Shown here: one piece after another, positions 34,956 to 43,274 of the stretch | How the letters are laid out: each line of letters opens with the position of its first letter | Numbering within the stretch: the first letter of the stretch is position 1 | NCBI RefSeq assembly: GCF_007741515.1 | Contig: NZ_CP036263.1 | Location: forward strand, 2,109,501 to 2,173,500 | DNA length: 64,000 bases | Source of the DNA: Adhaeretor mobilis | GTDB lineage: Bacteria > Planctomycetota > Planctomycetia > Pirellulales > Lacipirellulaceae | Reading direction: 5' to 3' | Notes under the pieces: generated by a model | What the model was told of the DNA's origin: nothing | Seen by the model: the letters and a program-made list of their open reading frames with translations, nothing else | Databases searched by the model: none | Position numbers and translations under genes: made by a program

Positions 34956-35509
34956 CCTTGGTCCCTCGCAGACATTTGTTGCTGCACACACTGGAGTAAG
35001 GATTTTCGCAGGGCAACTAGTTTGCTGTACAATCGCCGAGCTTTCTTGTTATTCTCTCTGGCGATTTTAGCAATGGAATCGCCTGGTAGGTAAACGCTCA
35101 TAATCAGCCGTCTGTTCTCACTGCTCAATTCCTCAAGGCAATGTTCGAGCGAAGCCTTCTCCGCTTCATAGTTGCCAAGCTTGCTCATCGCGGCATCGGC
35201 CAATTCATTGACAGCACTTTCTCGAAACACAAGCCGGTCTCGCGAATAGTCTCGCTGTCGACTGAGGACTTTGTACCTAGCGATGACGCAAGCCCAACGA
35301 ACAAACTCCGTGGAGGCGCTCTCTGAATCTTGGGGCTTGAAATCATCAAACTTCTTCCAGCATTCCAGTGCAGTATCTTGCAGCACATCGTCCACCTCGT
35401 CCCAGCCAGGCATGAGTGATCGCACGAAACGCCGGATTGAGTGATCGTTTCGGGCAAGCAAGCCGACCAATTCGTTGTACTGCTCGTCCTTATCTCGAGG
35501 TGTGTCCAT
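34952..35509 (-). CDS. ECF-type RNA polymerase sigma factor (Rhodopirellula/Verrucomicrobium type)
   Basis: This 185-residue sigma-70 family protein has region 2 (RNDHSIRRFVRSLMPGWDEVDDVLQDTALECWKKF, with FVRWACVIARYKVLSRQR) and region 4 (LSSENRRLIMSVYLPGDSIAKIARENNKKARRLYSKLVALRKSL). It is the first gene of a five-gene operon (sigma, FecR/LamG, ExbB, ExbD, coiled coil). It overlaps the FecR gene by four bases, the usual sign of a sigma/anti-sigma pair. Targets may include the neighbouring secreted PEP-CTERM and GH16 genes, but no promoter motif was confirmed. Confidence 0.9.
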   Translation of the reverse strand: MDTPRDKDEQYNELVGLLARNDHSIRRFVRSLMPGWDEVDDVLQDTALECWKKFDDFKPQDSESASTEFVRWACVIARYKVLSRQRDYSRDRLVFRESAVNELADAAMSKLGNYEAEKASLEHCLEELSSENRRLIMSVYLPGDSIAKIARENNKKARRLYSKLVALRKSLLQCVQQQMSARDQG

Positions 35510-35748
35510 TTGTCATGTCAGCCTGCCAGTTTGGGTCGCTCCAGCCAATGCGGATTGGCAATCGTCTAGTGCCGTGCAAACGCACTGAATCCCTCCGCTA
35601 ACTATATTCCAGAAATTGCGGGATTTACCAAGGAATTCTACGCTCTAGGCTGCTGAATAAAAGAGTGTTGTAAGAAACACGCTCTAACGAGTACGTTCTC
35701 GCCGGACTTCTCGTATATCCCTTGCTACCCGATTGGGTTCAGTTCGAG

Positions 35749-36720
35749 CTATCTGCTCCTTCGCACCGCCCCAGACAGACAAACCAAAAGTGCAAGCGAG
35801 GACATACCCAATGTGGATGGTTCAGGTACATTCGCGGCACTGGCGACGGACGGTCCGCCGTCGCCGTATTCAGCTTGCCAAGCGCTCAGAGCAGTCGGCG
35901 TTCCGATGGAACGTTGCCATTCGAGGAAGTCGGCGCCGTCCACGTCGCCATCGTTGTCGAAGTCGCCCGTCGGATCTCCGGTTGAGGCTGCGGTCACGCT
36001 AACGTTGTCGATATAGGTTCCCGGGTGGGACTGTGAGAGAACGAAGAAGTGGAGGCCAACATAGTCATATTTCGAAATATCATTGCCATCTGTGCTAAGC
36101 CCGCTAATATCGAACGTCGTGGTAGAGTGTACAGCAGAACCATCTGCAACCCCGAGAACACTAGGATCATCGAGATCCCACTGGTTGAAGAATCCTGCTG
36201 GGGATTCAAAACCGTTCGTGAAATCGACCAAGCTTGCGTTACCTTCTAGGTTGCCAAACTTTCCCCCAGTCGTACCGGAGAAATTAAGTGCCGAGGTGGA
36301 GATTCTATCGGTTGCTGCTCCTCCAGCGTCACTGTGGTAGCCGAAAACATTGTACGAGAGCGTTAAATCATCGCCCGTTGCTCCGATGGCCGTCCAGTCG
36401 AAGGAAACTGTTATTTGGTTGCCTGATTCTCCGTCTCCTACAGCTTTTACGATTGCGACTCCCTTCTGCTGGTTGCCGGTAAGGGCTTCTAAACGGCCGT
36501 CCTGAATTGCCCAATCCGCAGCGGCTCCACCGTCCCGGGCTGTCCAGTTGCCGATGTCCTGACGTTCATATCGATTCGAGTCCAGAACTCCAATAGCTCC
36601 GCTTGTGAAGTCATCGTCAATCAATACGCCAAACGATGTTGCAGGCATCGATGTAAGTGCCACGGCAGTTATTAATAGTGCTTTTGCAGCCAGGGCAAAT
36701 TTGAAGTATCTCATTTTCAT
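35749..36720 (-). CDS. PEP-CTERM/dockerin-like secreted protein
   Basis: This 323-residue protein begins MKMRYFKFALAAKALL with a signal peptide (cleaved near SFG). The body is a beta-sandwich (IDDDFTSGAIGVLDSNRY; QITVSFDWTAIGATGDDLTLSYNVFG; YIDNVSVTA). It is followed by a dockerin-like calcium loop (GDFDNDGDVDGADFLEWQ) and a PEP-CTERM tail (NVPEPSTLGMSSLALLVCLSG plus Arg). The last 67 or so codons are identical in DNA to those of the GH16 gene at 37.2-38.9 kb. The N-terminus and 5' leader resemble those of the gene at 40.1-40.8 kb. It is probably a surface carbohydrate-binding protein; this is inferred from fold and neighbours. Confidence 0.85.
   Translation of the reverse strand: MKMRYFKFALAAKALLITAVALTSMPATSFGVLIDDDFTSGAIGVLDSNRYERQDIGNWTARDGGAAADWAIQDGRLEALTGNQQKGVAIVKAVGDGESGNQITVSFDWTAIGATGDDLTLSYNVFGYHSDAGGAATDRISTSALNFSGTTGGKFGNLEGNASLVDFTNGFESPAGFFNQWDLDDPSVLGVADGSAVHSTTTFDISGLSTDGNDISKYDYVGLHFFVLSQSHPGTYIDNVSVTAASTGDPTGDFDNDGDVDGADFLEWQRSIGTPTALSAWQAEYGDGGPSVASAANVPEPSTLGMSSLALLVCLSGAVRRSR
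35768..35970. repeat. 203-bp exact direct repeat, copy 1 (dockerin plus PEP-CTERM module)
   Basis: Every base I compared is identical to 37275-37477. It encodes, on the minus strand, the dockerin-like loop, linker and PEP-CTERM signal of the 35.7-36.7 kb protein. Identity breaks sharply on both sides, so it is a recent duplication or gene conversion. Confidence 0.9.
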
Positions 36721-37231
36721 AGTTCCTCATTTAAAAAGGATGTACGATCAGAACCGCGGCGCCCAAAAAGCAAGGCAACCACTACCAAAAAACCTGGCCG
36801 ATGATGAACTGGATCAATAGACCACAAGCGTCACACTTGGATATTCCTATTCCAAACCAACTTCTCTCAATAAACTTTAATTTCCTCGCTTCACGGTCGG
36901 CAATGTAATCAACAATCAGCTGCACTACGTCGCATGGCACTCTTCTGCAAGAACGTAATGCTACGCTGGAGACTGCTAGATAACCCCCACCGGGCCAACC
37001 TCAGGGGAGGAGTTCGTTGGCTTGGGAAACTACTGAGACACGCAACCAGCGACAACTTGAATGCTCAGCAAAATACATCGGGCGCTCGTTCTTCCATTAG
37101 GATTTTCCCCAAATGCTTCCTAATCGGAATACGAAGCTCACGCCAGAAGGCTTTGCCTCAAATTGTACTTCTCTCCAGCGGCTCCTTTCCTCGAAGTTTC
37201 CCCTTAGCACGCTTTGGGGGTTTCTGTAGTC
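36721..37231. other. Intergenic region with a leader shared with the 40.8 kb gene
   Basis: This 511-bp gap is upstream of the 35.7-36.7 kb PEP-CTERM gene. Its first 150 bp resemble the leader at 40842-41000 (shared GATCAGA/GGTCAGA, GCCCAAAA, ATATTCC-type blocks). It should hold that gene's promoter and the 3' end of the GH16 transcript. No gene or terminator was recognised. Confidence 0.35.
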
Positions 37232-38947
37232 TCAGGGGCATGCCGACGCTCTAAGCTGCCTGCTGCTTCGCCCAGCCCCAGACAGACAAACCAAAAGTGC
37301 AAGCGAGGACATACCCAATGTGGATGGTTCAGGTACATTCGCGGCACTGGCGACGGACGGTCCGCCGTCGCCGTATTCAGCTTGCCAAGCGCTCAGAGCA
37401 GTCGGCGTTCCGATGGAACGTTGCCATTCGAGGAAGTCGGCGCCGTCCACGTCGCCATCGTTGTCGAAGTCGCCCGTTACCGGGAGTGGAGTCAAGGTGT
37501 CGTAGAGAATGAAATCATCGATCACCGCGCCGGATGCCGAGTTCGCACTCCAAAACCCAAAGGCGCCCGCCGCGTCTCCCAGACTTACTTGCCCAGCAGA
37601 CGCGGTAAACCCTGAATGGACATTTGTCGCATCCCCATCGACGATCCAGAAGTATCGATTGCCAGCGACGTTGCCACTCCAGCCGCTCGGCGTCTCAAAG
37701 TCTTCGGCTGTCCCACTATTGTTCCAAATGAGCTCGTAGGTTCCTGCCCCTTCGTCAGCTAGACTGAATCGTGCGATCGCATGGGCGGAATCACTAAACT
37801 TCGTATTGCCGATTTGAAAGTTCCCACCGATCGGAGTCGAACCATCGGCTGCTACGGTGAACGAGGCATAGCCAACCTTACTGTTAAGTATGCCCGCGTT
37901 ATCGCCCCCGGCTCCCCAGCCTGAACCGTTGGTGCTCAAGGTCACGTTCTCGTTAGTGTTGTCGAGTGAGAATCCCTGGCCCGTATTCCATACTAAGTCA
38001 ATCGTTGGTTCGCTGAAGTCGTCTTCGAAAACAGCCCCACTGAGATTCGGGCTCGTCGGAGAATGGTGCCACACTCGGATGTAGTCGATTTCGAAATCTT
38101 TGGGCAAGTCAGCTTCTGCAGGTACTCCGTGCCAGGGAAAGGTTGCCGAAGAGGTCCATATCTGTAGAGGGTCGTCGATCGCCCAGCCTCCTGGGTAGGC
38201 TGTTTCGATCTCTGCCTTCGTGAAGCTATCAAGGAGCTGGCCATTGACATGAAACTTCAGATAATTTGCGTCCCATTCAACGCCATAGACGTTGAAATCG
38301 TCGGCAACCCGGAAAGGCAGTTGTCGGCGTGTTGTCCAGGTCGAGACGCCTCCAGCCCCAGGCGACCAATCATGGATTGAGGACCACATCTCTGTCTCAA
38401 GATGGTCGATGTTCGGCAACGAAGGATTACCCAGGTGTTCAAACACATCAAGTTCTGACTCATTGCCCAACATCCAGAACGCACTGGAAACCGAGGCGTC
38501 TGCCGCCTTGGCTCTGATTTCCATATAGCCGTGGTGAAACTGGCGTTTGCCAATCACAGCGGCGGTTGTGAATTTCTCGTAAGGATTGCCATTAGGATCA
38601 ACACCTGAGTAGGGGAAGTTGGGATCCCATCTGGTTTCTAACTTGAGGTTCCCGCCTTCCACACGCACGTTATCCGTAGAGAACGCAGAGGGCGCAAGGC
38701 CCCGCCAATTTGAGTAGTAGTGACCATTGGTACCTTGGATATGCCACTTCGAGGTGTCGAGCTGAGTCCCGGCGAATTCATCGCTAACCGACCCGTTGAG
38801 GAACCAATTACCACTATTCGAGGGATCATAGGCGGGCAGTTGGGCGTGCGCATTTTGGCCATGCTGAAAGAATGCAAACTGGCCTAAGCAGCCCACAATG
38901 ACGACCGATGTAATCCGTGCAAGTAGCGGTTTCCAAGTTCGACACAT
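37232..38947 (-). CDS. GH16 family glycoside hydrolase with PEP-CTERM anchor
   Basis: This 571-residue secreted enzyme has a signal peptide (about 1-36). A GH16 beta-jelly-roll (about 40-300) follows, with the retaining catalytic motif Glu165-Leu-Asp167-Val-Phe-Glu170 (SELDVFEH). A second beta-sandwich domain (about 310-490) is homologous to the whole body of the neighbouring 39.1-40.0 kb protein. A dockerin-like loop and PEP-CTERM tail end the chain. The WHIQGTNG and APSAFSTDNV motifs match the two GH16 enzymes at 59-62 kb and recall agarase/porphyranase-type rather than laminarinase-type GH16. It probably cuts internal beta-galactosidic bonds in an algal galactan and is displayed at the cell surface. 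Confidence 0.88.
   Translation of the reverse strand: MCRTWKPLLARITSVVIVGCLGQFAFFQHGQNAHAQLPAYDPSNSGNWFLNGSVSDEFAGTQLDTSKWHIQGTNGHYYSNWRGLAPSAFSTDNVRVEGGNLKLETRWDPNFPYSGVDPNGNPYEKFTTAAVIGKRQFHHGYMEIRAKAADASVSSAFWMLGNESELDVFEHLGNPSLPNIDHLETEMWSSIHDWSPGAGGVSTWTTRRQLPFRVADDFNVYGVEWDANYLKFHVNGQLLDSFTKAEIETAYPGGWAIDDPLQIWTSSATFPWHGVPAEADLPKDFEIDYIRVWHHSPTSPNLSGAVFEDDFSEPTIDLVWNTGQGFSLDNTNENVTLSTNGSGWGAGGDNAGILNSKVGYASFTVAADGSTPIGGNFQIGNTKFSDSAHAIARFSLADEGAGTYELIWNNSGTAEDFETPSGWSGNVAGNRYFWIVDGDATNVHSGFTASAGQVSLGDAAGAFGFWSANSASGAVIDDFILYDTLTPLPVTGDFDNDGDVDGADFLEWQRSIGTPTALSAWQAEYGDGGPSVASAANVPEPSTLGMSSLALLVCLSGAGRSSRQLRASACP
37275..37477. repeat. 203-bp exact direct repeat, copy 2
   Basis: This matches 35768-35970 at every base I compared. 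It encodes the dockerin-like loop and PEP-CTERM helix of the GH16 protein. Downstream of the repeat the two reading frames end differently (RRSR versus GRSSRQLRASACP), so the duplication boundary lies inside the coding tails. Confidence 0.9.
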
Positions 38948-39023
38948 AAAGTAGATCCACCTGCACTGTTAAGAACGCCTGGGGCTAACACCAAACGATG
39001 CCAATATCATCCTCGGTCTTCTG

Positions 39024-39040
39024 CCGCATTGTGAATGCGG
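39024..39040. other. Small perfect hairpin downstream of the 39.1 kb gene
   Basis: CCGCATT and AATGCGG form a 7-bp stem with loop GTG, about 95 bp past the stop codon of the 39.1-40.0 kb gene. There is no T-run, so it is at best a weak or Rho-assisted terminator, or an mRNA-end stabiliser. Confidence 0.4.
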
Positions 39041-39134
39041 TTGCCAGTGAAGAACAGGCGGCATCAGCAACCGGGTCTGCCCCGCCCGGTCACTGAAGCT
39101 GCCTACACACCTGGTGGAACTTCGAGGATAATCC

Positions 39135-39977
39135 TTACCGTCGACGTCTGCGGGCCAATGCCCCCAGTACAGCTGGAAGCGCCAAGTACAGCGCCGCTGG
39201 TTCCGGTACTGCCGAAATCGCTGGCAACGAAGCACTGGTGCCATAGTTGTTTGCCCAAGCGGTCAATCCAGCGGGCGTTTCGTCATCAAGTTGCCATTTG
39301 AGGAAATCGGCACCATCCACGAAGCCATTGCCATCGAAATCTCCTGGAAGGCCCGCTTCGGCCTCGAGCGTATCCCAGATGACTACATCATCAATCACAG
39401 CATTCTGGTCGTTACTGTTAATCCAGAATCCAAACCGATTGGCTGGATCTCCTGTGTCGATATTTAAAAACGCAGTTGGCGTACCCCAACTAGGGTTGCC
39501 GACGTCTCCGTCTTTGACGACTGCCCATGCATCTCCGCCGATCATTCCGGTCCAGCCAGGTATGGCGAAGCTCTGAGAGACGCCGCTGTTATTCCAGATG
39601 ACCTGATAACTTCCAGCGCCAGAACTGGCTAGATTAACCCGTGCGATGTTGTCGGCCGTATTGTTGTAGGTGCCGTTCCCGATTTGAAACCATCCTCCAA
39701 TCGGATTCTCGCCATTATCGGTAGCCGTAAATGAAGCATATCCAACCGTGCTGTTGAGCCCTCCGACCCCAGTCTGGTCCCCTTTTGATCCGAAACCTCC
39801 GCCAAAGGTACTCAGTAAGACGTTTTCATTGGCGGCACTGTAGAAAAAACCTCCCCCATGGCTCCACACCGCAGTATCAAGTGAGCCACCACTAAAATCG
39901 TCGTCAACAACGACAGCAGCCGTCGCCGTTGTGGCGACCCAGCCCAAGAAAATTGATGCTAACAGTAGCTTCTTCAT
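39135..39977 (-). CDS. PEP-CTERM/dockerin-like secreted protein related to the GH16 accessory domain
   Basis: This 280-residue protein starts at MKKLLLASIF, with GAGGGAG upstream; the frame extends 20 codons further without support. It has a signal peptide (cleaved near ATAA). A beta-sandwich domain follows (VVDDDFSGGSLDTAVWSHGG, NENVLLSTFGGGFG, STVGYASFTATDNGENPIGGWFQIGN, YQVIWNNSG, AVIDDVVIWDTL) that parallels residues 310-490 of the GH16 protein next door, segment by segment. A dockerin-like loop (GDFDGNGFVDGADFLKWQ) and a PEP-CTERM tail (VPEPAALYLALPAVLGALARRRRR) end it. It is likely a carbohydrate-binding companion of the GH16 enzyme. Confidence 0.85.
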   Translation of the reverse strand: MKKLLLASIFLGWVATTATAAVVVDDDFSGGSLDTAVWSHGGGFFYSAANENVLLSTFGGGFGSKGDQTGVGGLNSTVGYASFTATDNGENPIGGWFQIGNGTYNNTADNIARVNLASSGAGSYQVIWNNSGVSQSFAIPGWTGMIGGDAWAVVKDGDVGNPSWGTPTAFLNIDTGDPANRFGFWINSNDQNAVIDDVVIWDTLEAEAGLPGDFDGNGFVDGADFLKWQLDDETPAGLTAWANNYGTSASLPAISAVPEPAALYLALPAVLGALARRRRR

Positions 39978-40079
39978 TGTTCCACTCCCTCGTAGTAATA
40001 AGGCTTCAGGATGGCGTGGCGGCTTGGCAATGCACAACCAAAACCGCCACGCTCAATCAAGGCGGATTAGCTCCAGAGT

Positions 40080-40826
40080 TTAAACACGTCGACGGCCCAC
40101 CAGCAAACCAACCATCCCGAGCCCGAACAGGGCGATACTCGCTGGCTCTGGGACAGGATCGAATACAAACGCTTCGTCACGGTATTGAGCGTTATCAATG
40201 AAAAATGCATCAACAGGAGCATCGACCGTCCCACCATTGTTTACCCATATATAGAATCCGTCGAAATTACCGGAGCTTAATAGGTTCCCTCCATCTACGT
40301 CTTTGACGCCATCAATCCAGACGTCAAACTGGCCGTCGGCAAGGCTGCCTCCATTGTAGTTGACCGCACTGCCAGAGACATTGCCGACAATGTCAAAGTG
40401 GACAACGGCATCGTTGCCGACAGTGCTAGGCAGGATGTCATAGAAGATGGCGTCCCCGCTCCGACTCAGACCGGCCCGCAGAAAACCGTCTGAAGCGGCT
40501 GTAGTGTCGGCATAGAAATCAAACGACATCGTCGCGATGGTTGAAGGCGTCTGCGCGGGTCCATTTCCGAAAGTCCACGGATTCCCAAAGCCATTCATCC
40601 TCAAATACTGATTGCTCGCACCGAACGGGTCCCCTGCATCCTGTACCGAATGAGAACTCGCGGCACCGCCAGTCCATGCTGGGGTAAGAGACCCCGCATT
40701 GTCCCCGACGCTAGCGCCTTCGAAGTCTTCGTCATAGATGAGTGCCGCCTGTGAAGTAAGTGCGTTTAGTGATAGTGCAGCAACTACAGCTGCAGCCAAG
40801 CTAAACTTGACGTATCTAATTTTCAT
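40080..40826 (-). CDS. PEP-CTERM secreted protein
   Basis: This 248-residue protein starts at MKIRYVKFSLAAAVVAA, with GAGGGAG upstream. It has a signal peptide (cleaved near SQAA). A single beta-sandwich (YDEDFEGASVGDNAGSL, TMSFDFYADTTAASDGFLRAGLS, DGFYIWVNNGG) follows. The PEP-CTERM tail (VPEPASIALFGLGMVGLLVGRRRV) comes directly after, without a dockerin loop. The N-terminus and mRNA leader resemble the 35.7-36.7 kb gene. It is probably the first gene of a short minus-strand set with the 39.1 kb protein (102 bp apart) and perhaps the GH16 gene. Confidence 0.85.
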   Translation of the reverse strand: MKIRYVKFSLAAAVVAALSLNALTSQAALIYDEDFEGASVGDNAGSLTPAWTGGAASSHSVQDAGDPFGASNQYLRMNGFGNPWTFGNGPAQTPSTIATMSFDFYADTTAASDGFLRAGLSRSGDAIFYDILPSTVGNDAVVHFDIVGNVSGSAVNYNGGSLADGQFDVWIDGVKDVDGGNLLSSGNFDGFYIWVNNGGTVDAPVDAFFIDNAQYRDEAFVFDPVPEPASIALFGLGMVGLLVGRRRV

Positions 40827-41492
40827 TACTCCCTCTCTTGATAAGAATGCATGGTCAGAGCACAGTGCCCAAAACAGGACAACGACGCCCAAGATCCGGT
40901 CCGAATGACGAGGCTATCCAAGGGACTATTGGCCTCTCACCTGTATATTCCGACTCCTATCGAATTTCCCAAAAAATCTTGGGATGCTTTCGACAACCTG
41001 CTGGCAGCGTAACATCTAAAAAGCCCAGTCGTAGCCGTAAGGGCTTATCCGAAAACAACTTACAGGTGACAGTGAGCTGCTGGGAAACTTCTAGCTGGGG
41101 GTGTAATCTGCCTGGATAGGTGAATTCCTAGATGTGCTTCCAGCACCTACCTGTATACCGCTTCCATGAATCGGTGTAAAATCAAAAGAGCTTGGAAGCT
41201 CTTGGTAGAGCGCTATCAATCACTCTCGATGTCAACTAGGAGATCGGAAGTGTTCGGCGTGTCACATAGGCGGCATGCACGGCTAAACTCGTAGGTAATG
41301 CACCTATGAAAAACACCGCTGAAGGAAGCACAAGTTCCTGGGCTTAGCTCTCTCACCTTCTGGCCTTTGCACTTTATCGCACGATTGCTTGGTAAATCTC
41401 AATTCTTCAGGAATATCATTGGGAGCTGCATTCATGGCAAGCACCTACCAATAAGTAGCAGCTGGTGAAGAACCAAGAACAGTCGAGGACCT
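40827..41492. promoter_or_regulatory. Divergent regulatory region with a perfect dyad
   Basis: This 666-bp gap separates the minus-strand PEP-CTERM gene and the plus-strand sulfatase gene. At 41186-41203 AAGAGCTT-GG-AAGCTCTT is a perfect 8-bp dyad that could bind a dimeric regulator. A smaller GTGCT-TCC-AGCAC lies just upstream near 41140. The left 170 bp form the leader shared with 36.7 kb. No gene is seen. Confidence 0.4.
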
Positions 41493-43061
41493 ATGATTCT
41501 GAGCATGAACAACCCATGGCAGGCAATCTTTCTCCCCTTGCTGGTAATTCTGGCGTCAGTGGGTAATGCCGTTGCGGATCGAACTCAGCCTAATGTCGTC
41601 ATCATCTATGGAGATGATGTTGGGTATGCTGACGTAGGAGTCAATGGGGCAACAAAAATTGCGACTCCCAACATTGATGCGTTGGCTGCCCAGAGCTTGA
41701 ATTTTACTGATGGGCACTGTTCCGCTTCGACTTGCACTCCCTCGCGGTTTTCTTTGCTAACGGGTGTTCATGCTTTTCGCCAAGGAGTGCGAATTGCTCC
41801 CCCCAATGCATCGCTCTTGATCTCAACAGAGGCATTTACCCTTCCCCGGTTGTTTGAGCAGGCAGGTTATGAAACAGGTATCGTGGGAAAATGGCACTTG
41901 GGATTGGGAGAAAAGGGACAAGGCCCAAAGTGGAACGGTGAACTCAAACCTGGTCCTCTGGAATTGGGCTTTGACTCTGCTTTCCTGTTGCCAACAACCA
42001 ACGATCGTGTCCCCTGCGTTTATGTCGATGGGCACCGTGTCGTCAATCTTGACTCCAACGATCCTATTCATGTAGGCGGTAAAGCAAATGACGTGAACAA
42101 GCCAGGAAGCACGCAATATCCCACAGCAAAAAAGGATGCCTTTTATAGCAGCATCGTCAATGGCATTGGACGAATTGGCTACATGTCTGGAGGGAAGTCG
42201 GCGCTGTGGGATGACTACACGATGGCCGATGTATTTGCAGAGAAGGCGGTAGAGTTTATCGCAGAGAACAGCGACAAACCCTTCTTTCTGTTTTTCTCGT
42301 CACAAGATATTCACATTCCCAATGCCCCAAATCCGCGTTTCCAAGGCAGCACGAATCTCGGAGCTCGAGGCGACGCAATGGTACAACTCGATTGGACAGT
42401 AGGAGCGATCATCGCCGAGCTCGACAAGCAGGGCTTGACCGACAATACCATCGTGATCTTTACCAGCGACAACGGACCGACCCATCACGATGATACTTGC
42501 GAATCGACCAAAGAGGTTCGAAGGTACTCTCCCAAGAGCGGTGATGGTCACGATGCGTCAGGGATATGGCGCGGAGGAAAATATGAAATTTACGAAGGGG
42601 GTACCCGTGTGCCCTTGATGATACGCTGGCCGCACCAGATCGAACCCAGCACATCGGCAGCGATGGTCAATCAGATCGACTTCATCGCTTCCTTTGCAGA
42701 ATTGCTAAATGTTGACCTTGCACCTCACCAGGCGAGCGATAGTCGAAATACGCTCGCTTCCTTCCTGGGAGAAGACCGTAGAGGCCTAGCGTTCATGCTA
42801 GAGGAGTCCCTTGGGGCAGCGCTACGAGTAGGGGACTGGAAGTACATCCCAGGTTCGGTTTCAATCCGACCTGAAGGATTTTTTCCAGTTGAAGACTGCC
42901 TGTACAACCTAAGCGACGACCCGAGCGAGCAAAACAATGTGGTTGCACAACATCCAGAAAGAGCCACTGCCATGGCTGCCCAACTGAAAAAGTTAGTTAA
43001 TTCCAAAGGCATACGAAACCAAGAAATAGAAAAGGAATCGGTGTTTTCTGGACTTCAATAG
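41493..43061 (+). CDS. Sulfatase (formylglycine-dependent, S1 family)
   Basis: This 522-residue secreted sulfatase has a signal peptide (about 1-28, cleaved near AVADR). Metal-binding Asp41-Asp42 are in YGDDVGYADVG. The modification motif Cys81-Thr-Pro-Ser-Arg should be converted to formylglycine by a maturase not in this window. GKWHLGLG and FTSDNGPTHHDD supply further active-site residues. The C-terminal subdomain (WKYIPGSV, LYNLSDDPSEQNN) is complete. It removes sulfate esters from a glycan. It is followed by the DUF1559 and lipoprotein genes on the same strand after 213 bp. Substrate linkage cannot be told. Confidence 0.93.
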   Translation: MILSMNNPWQAIFLPLLVILASVGNAVADRTQPNVVIIYGDDVGYADVGVNGATKIATPNIDALAAQSLNFTDGHCSASTCTPSRFSLLTGVHAFRQGVRIAPPNASLLISTEAFTLPRLFEQAGYETGIVGKWHLGLGEKGQGPKWNGELKPGPLELGFDSAFLLPTTNDRVPCVYVDGHRVVNLDSNDPIHVGGKANDVNKPGSTQYPTAKKDAFYSSIVNGIGRIGYMSGGKSALWDDYTMADVFAEKAVEFIAENSDKPFFLFFSSQDIHIPNAPNPRFQGSTNLGARGDAMVQLDWTVGAIIAELDKQGLTDNTIVIFTSDNGPTHHDDTCESTKEVRRYSPKSGDGHDASGIWRGGKYEIYEGGTRVPLMIRWPHQIEPSTSAAMVNQIDFIASFAELLNVDLAPHQASDSRNTLASFLGEDRRGLAFMLEESLGAALRVGDWKYIPGSVSIRPEGFFPVEDCLYNLSDDPSEQNNVVAQHPERATAMAAQLKKLVNSKGIRNQEIEKESVFSGLQ

Positions 43062-43274
43062 CTTTGAACTGAATCGTGAAAAATGGCCTACCACTACGAC
43101 CGCTAGAAGAGAGAATCTGGCCCCAGTAACCGTTGGTGAGATCAATACCTTGAGTTTGGTCGGTTAGGCACCTGTGATTTAATTTCTGAAACTCAAACAA
43201 GCACGAAGCTATATTCATAGTTTCGCGACGCTCACTTTCTTATCAGTAGCCTCAAGAAGAGAAGGAAACCGACC

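Noticed and set aside
37214..37615. 133-codon plus frame
   Set aside because: It is antisense to the GH16/PEP-CTERM coding region and arises from the duplicated module; the same shadow appears at 35.7 kb.
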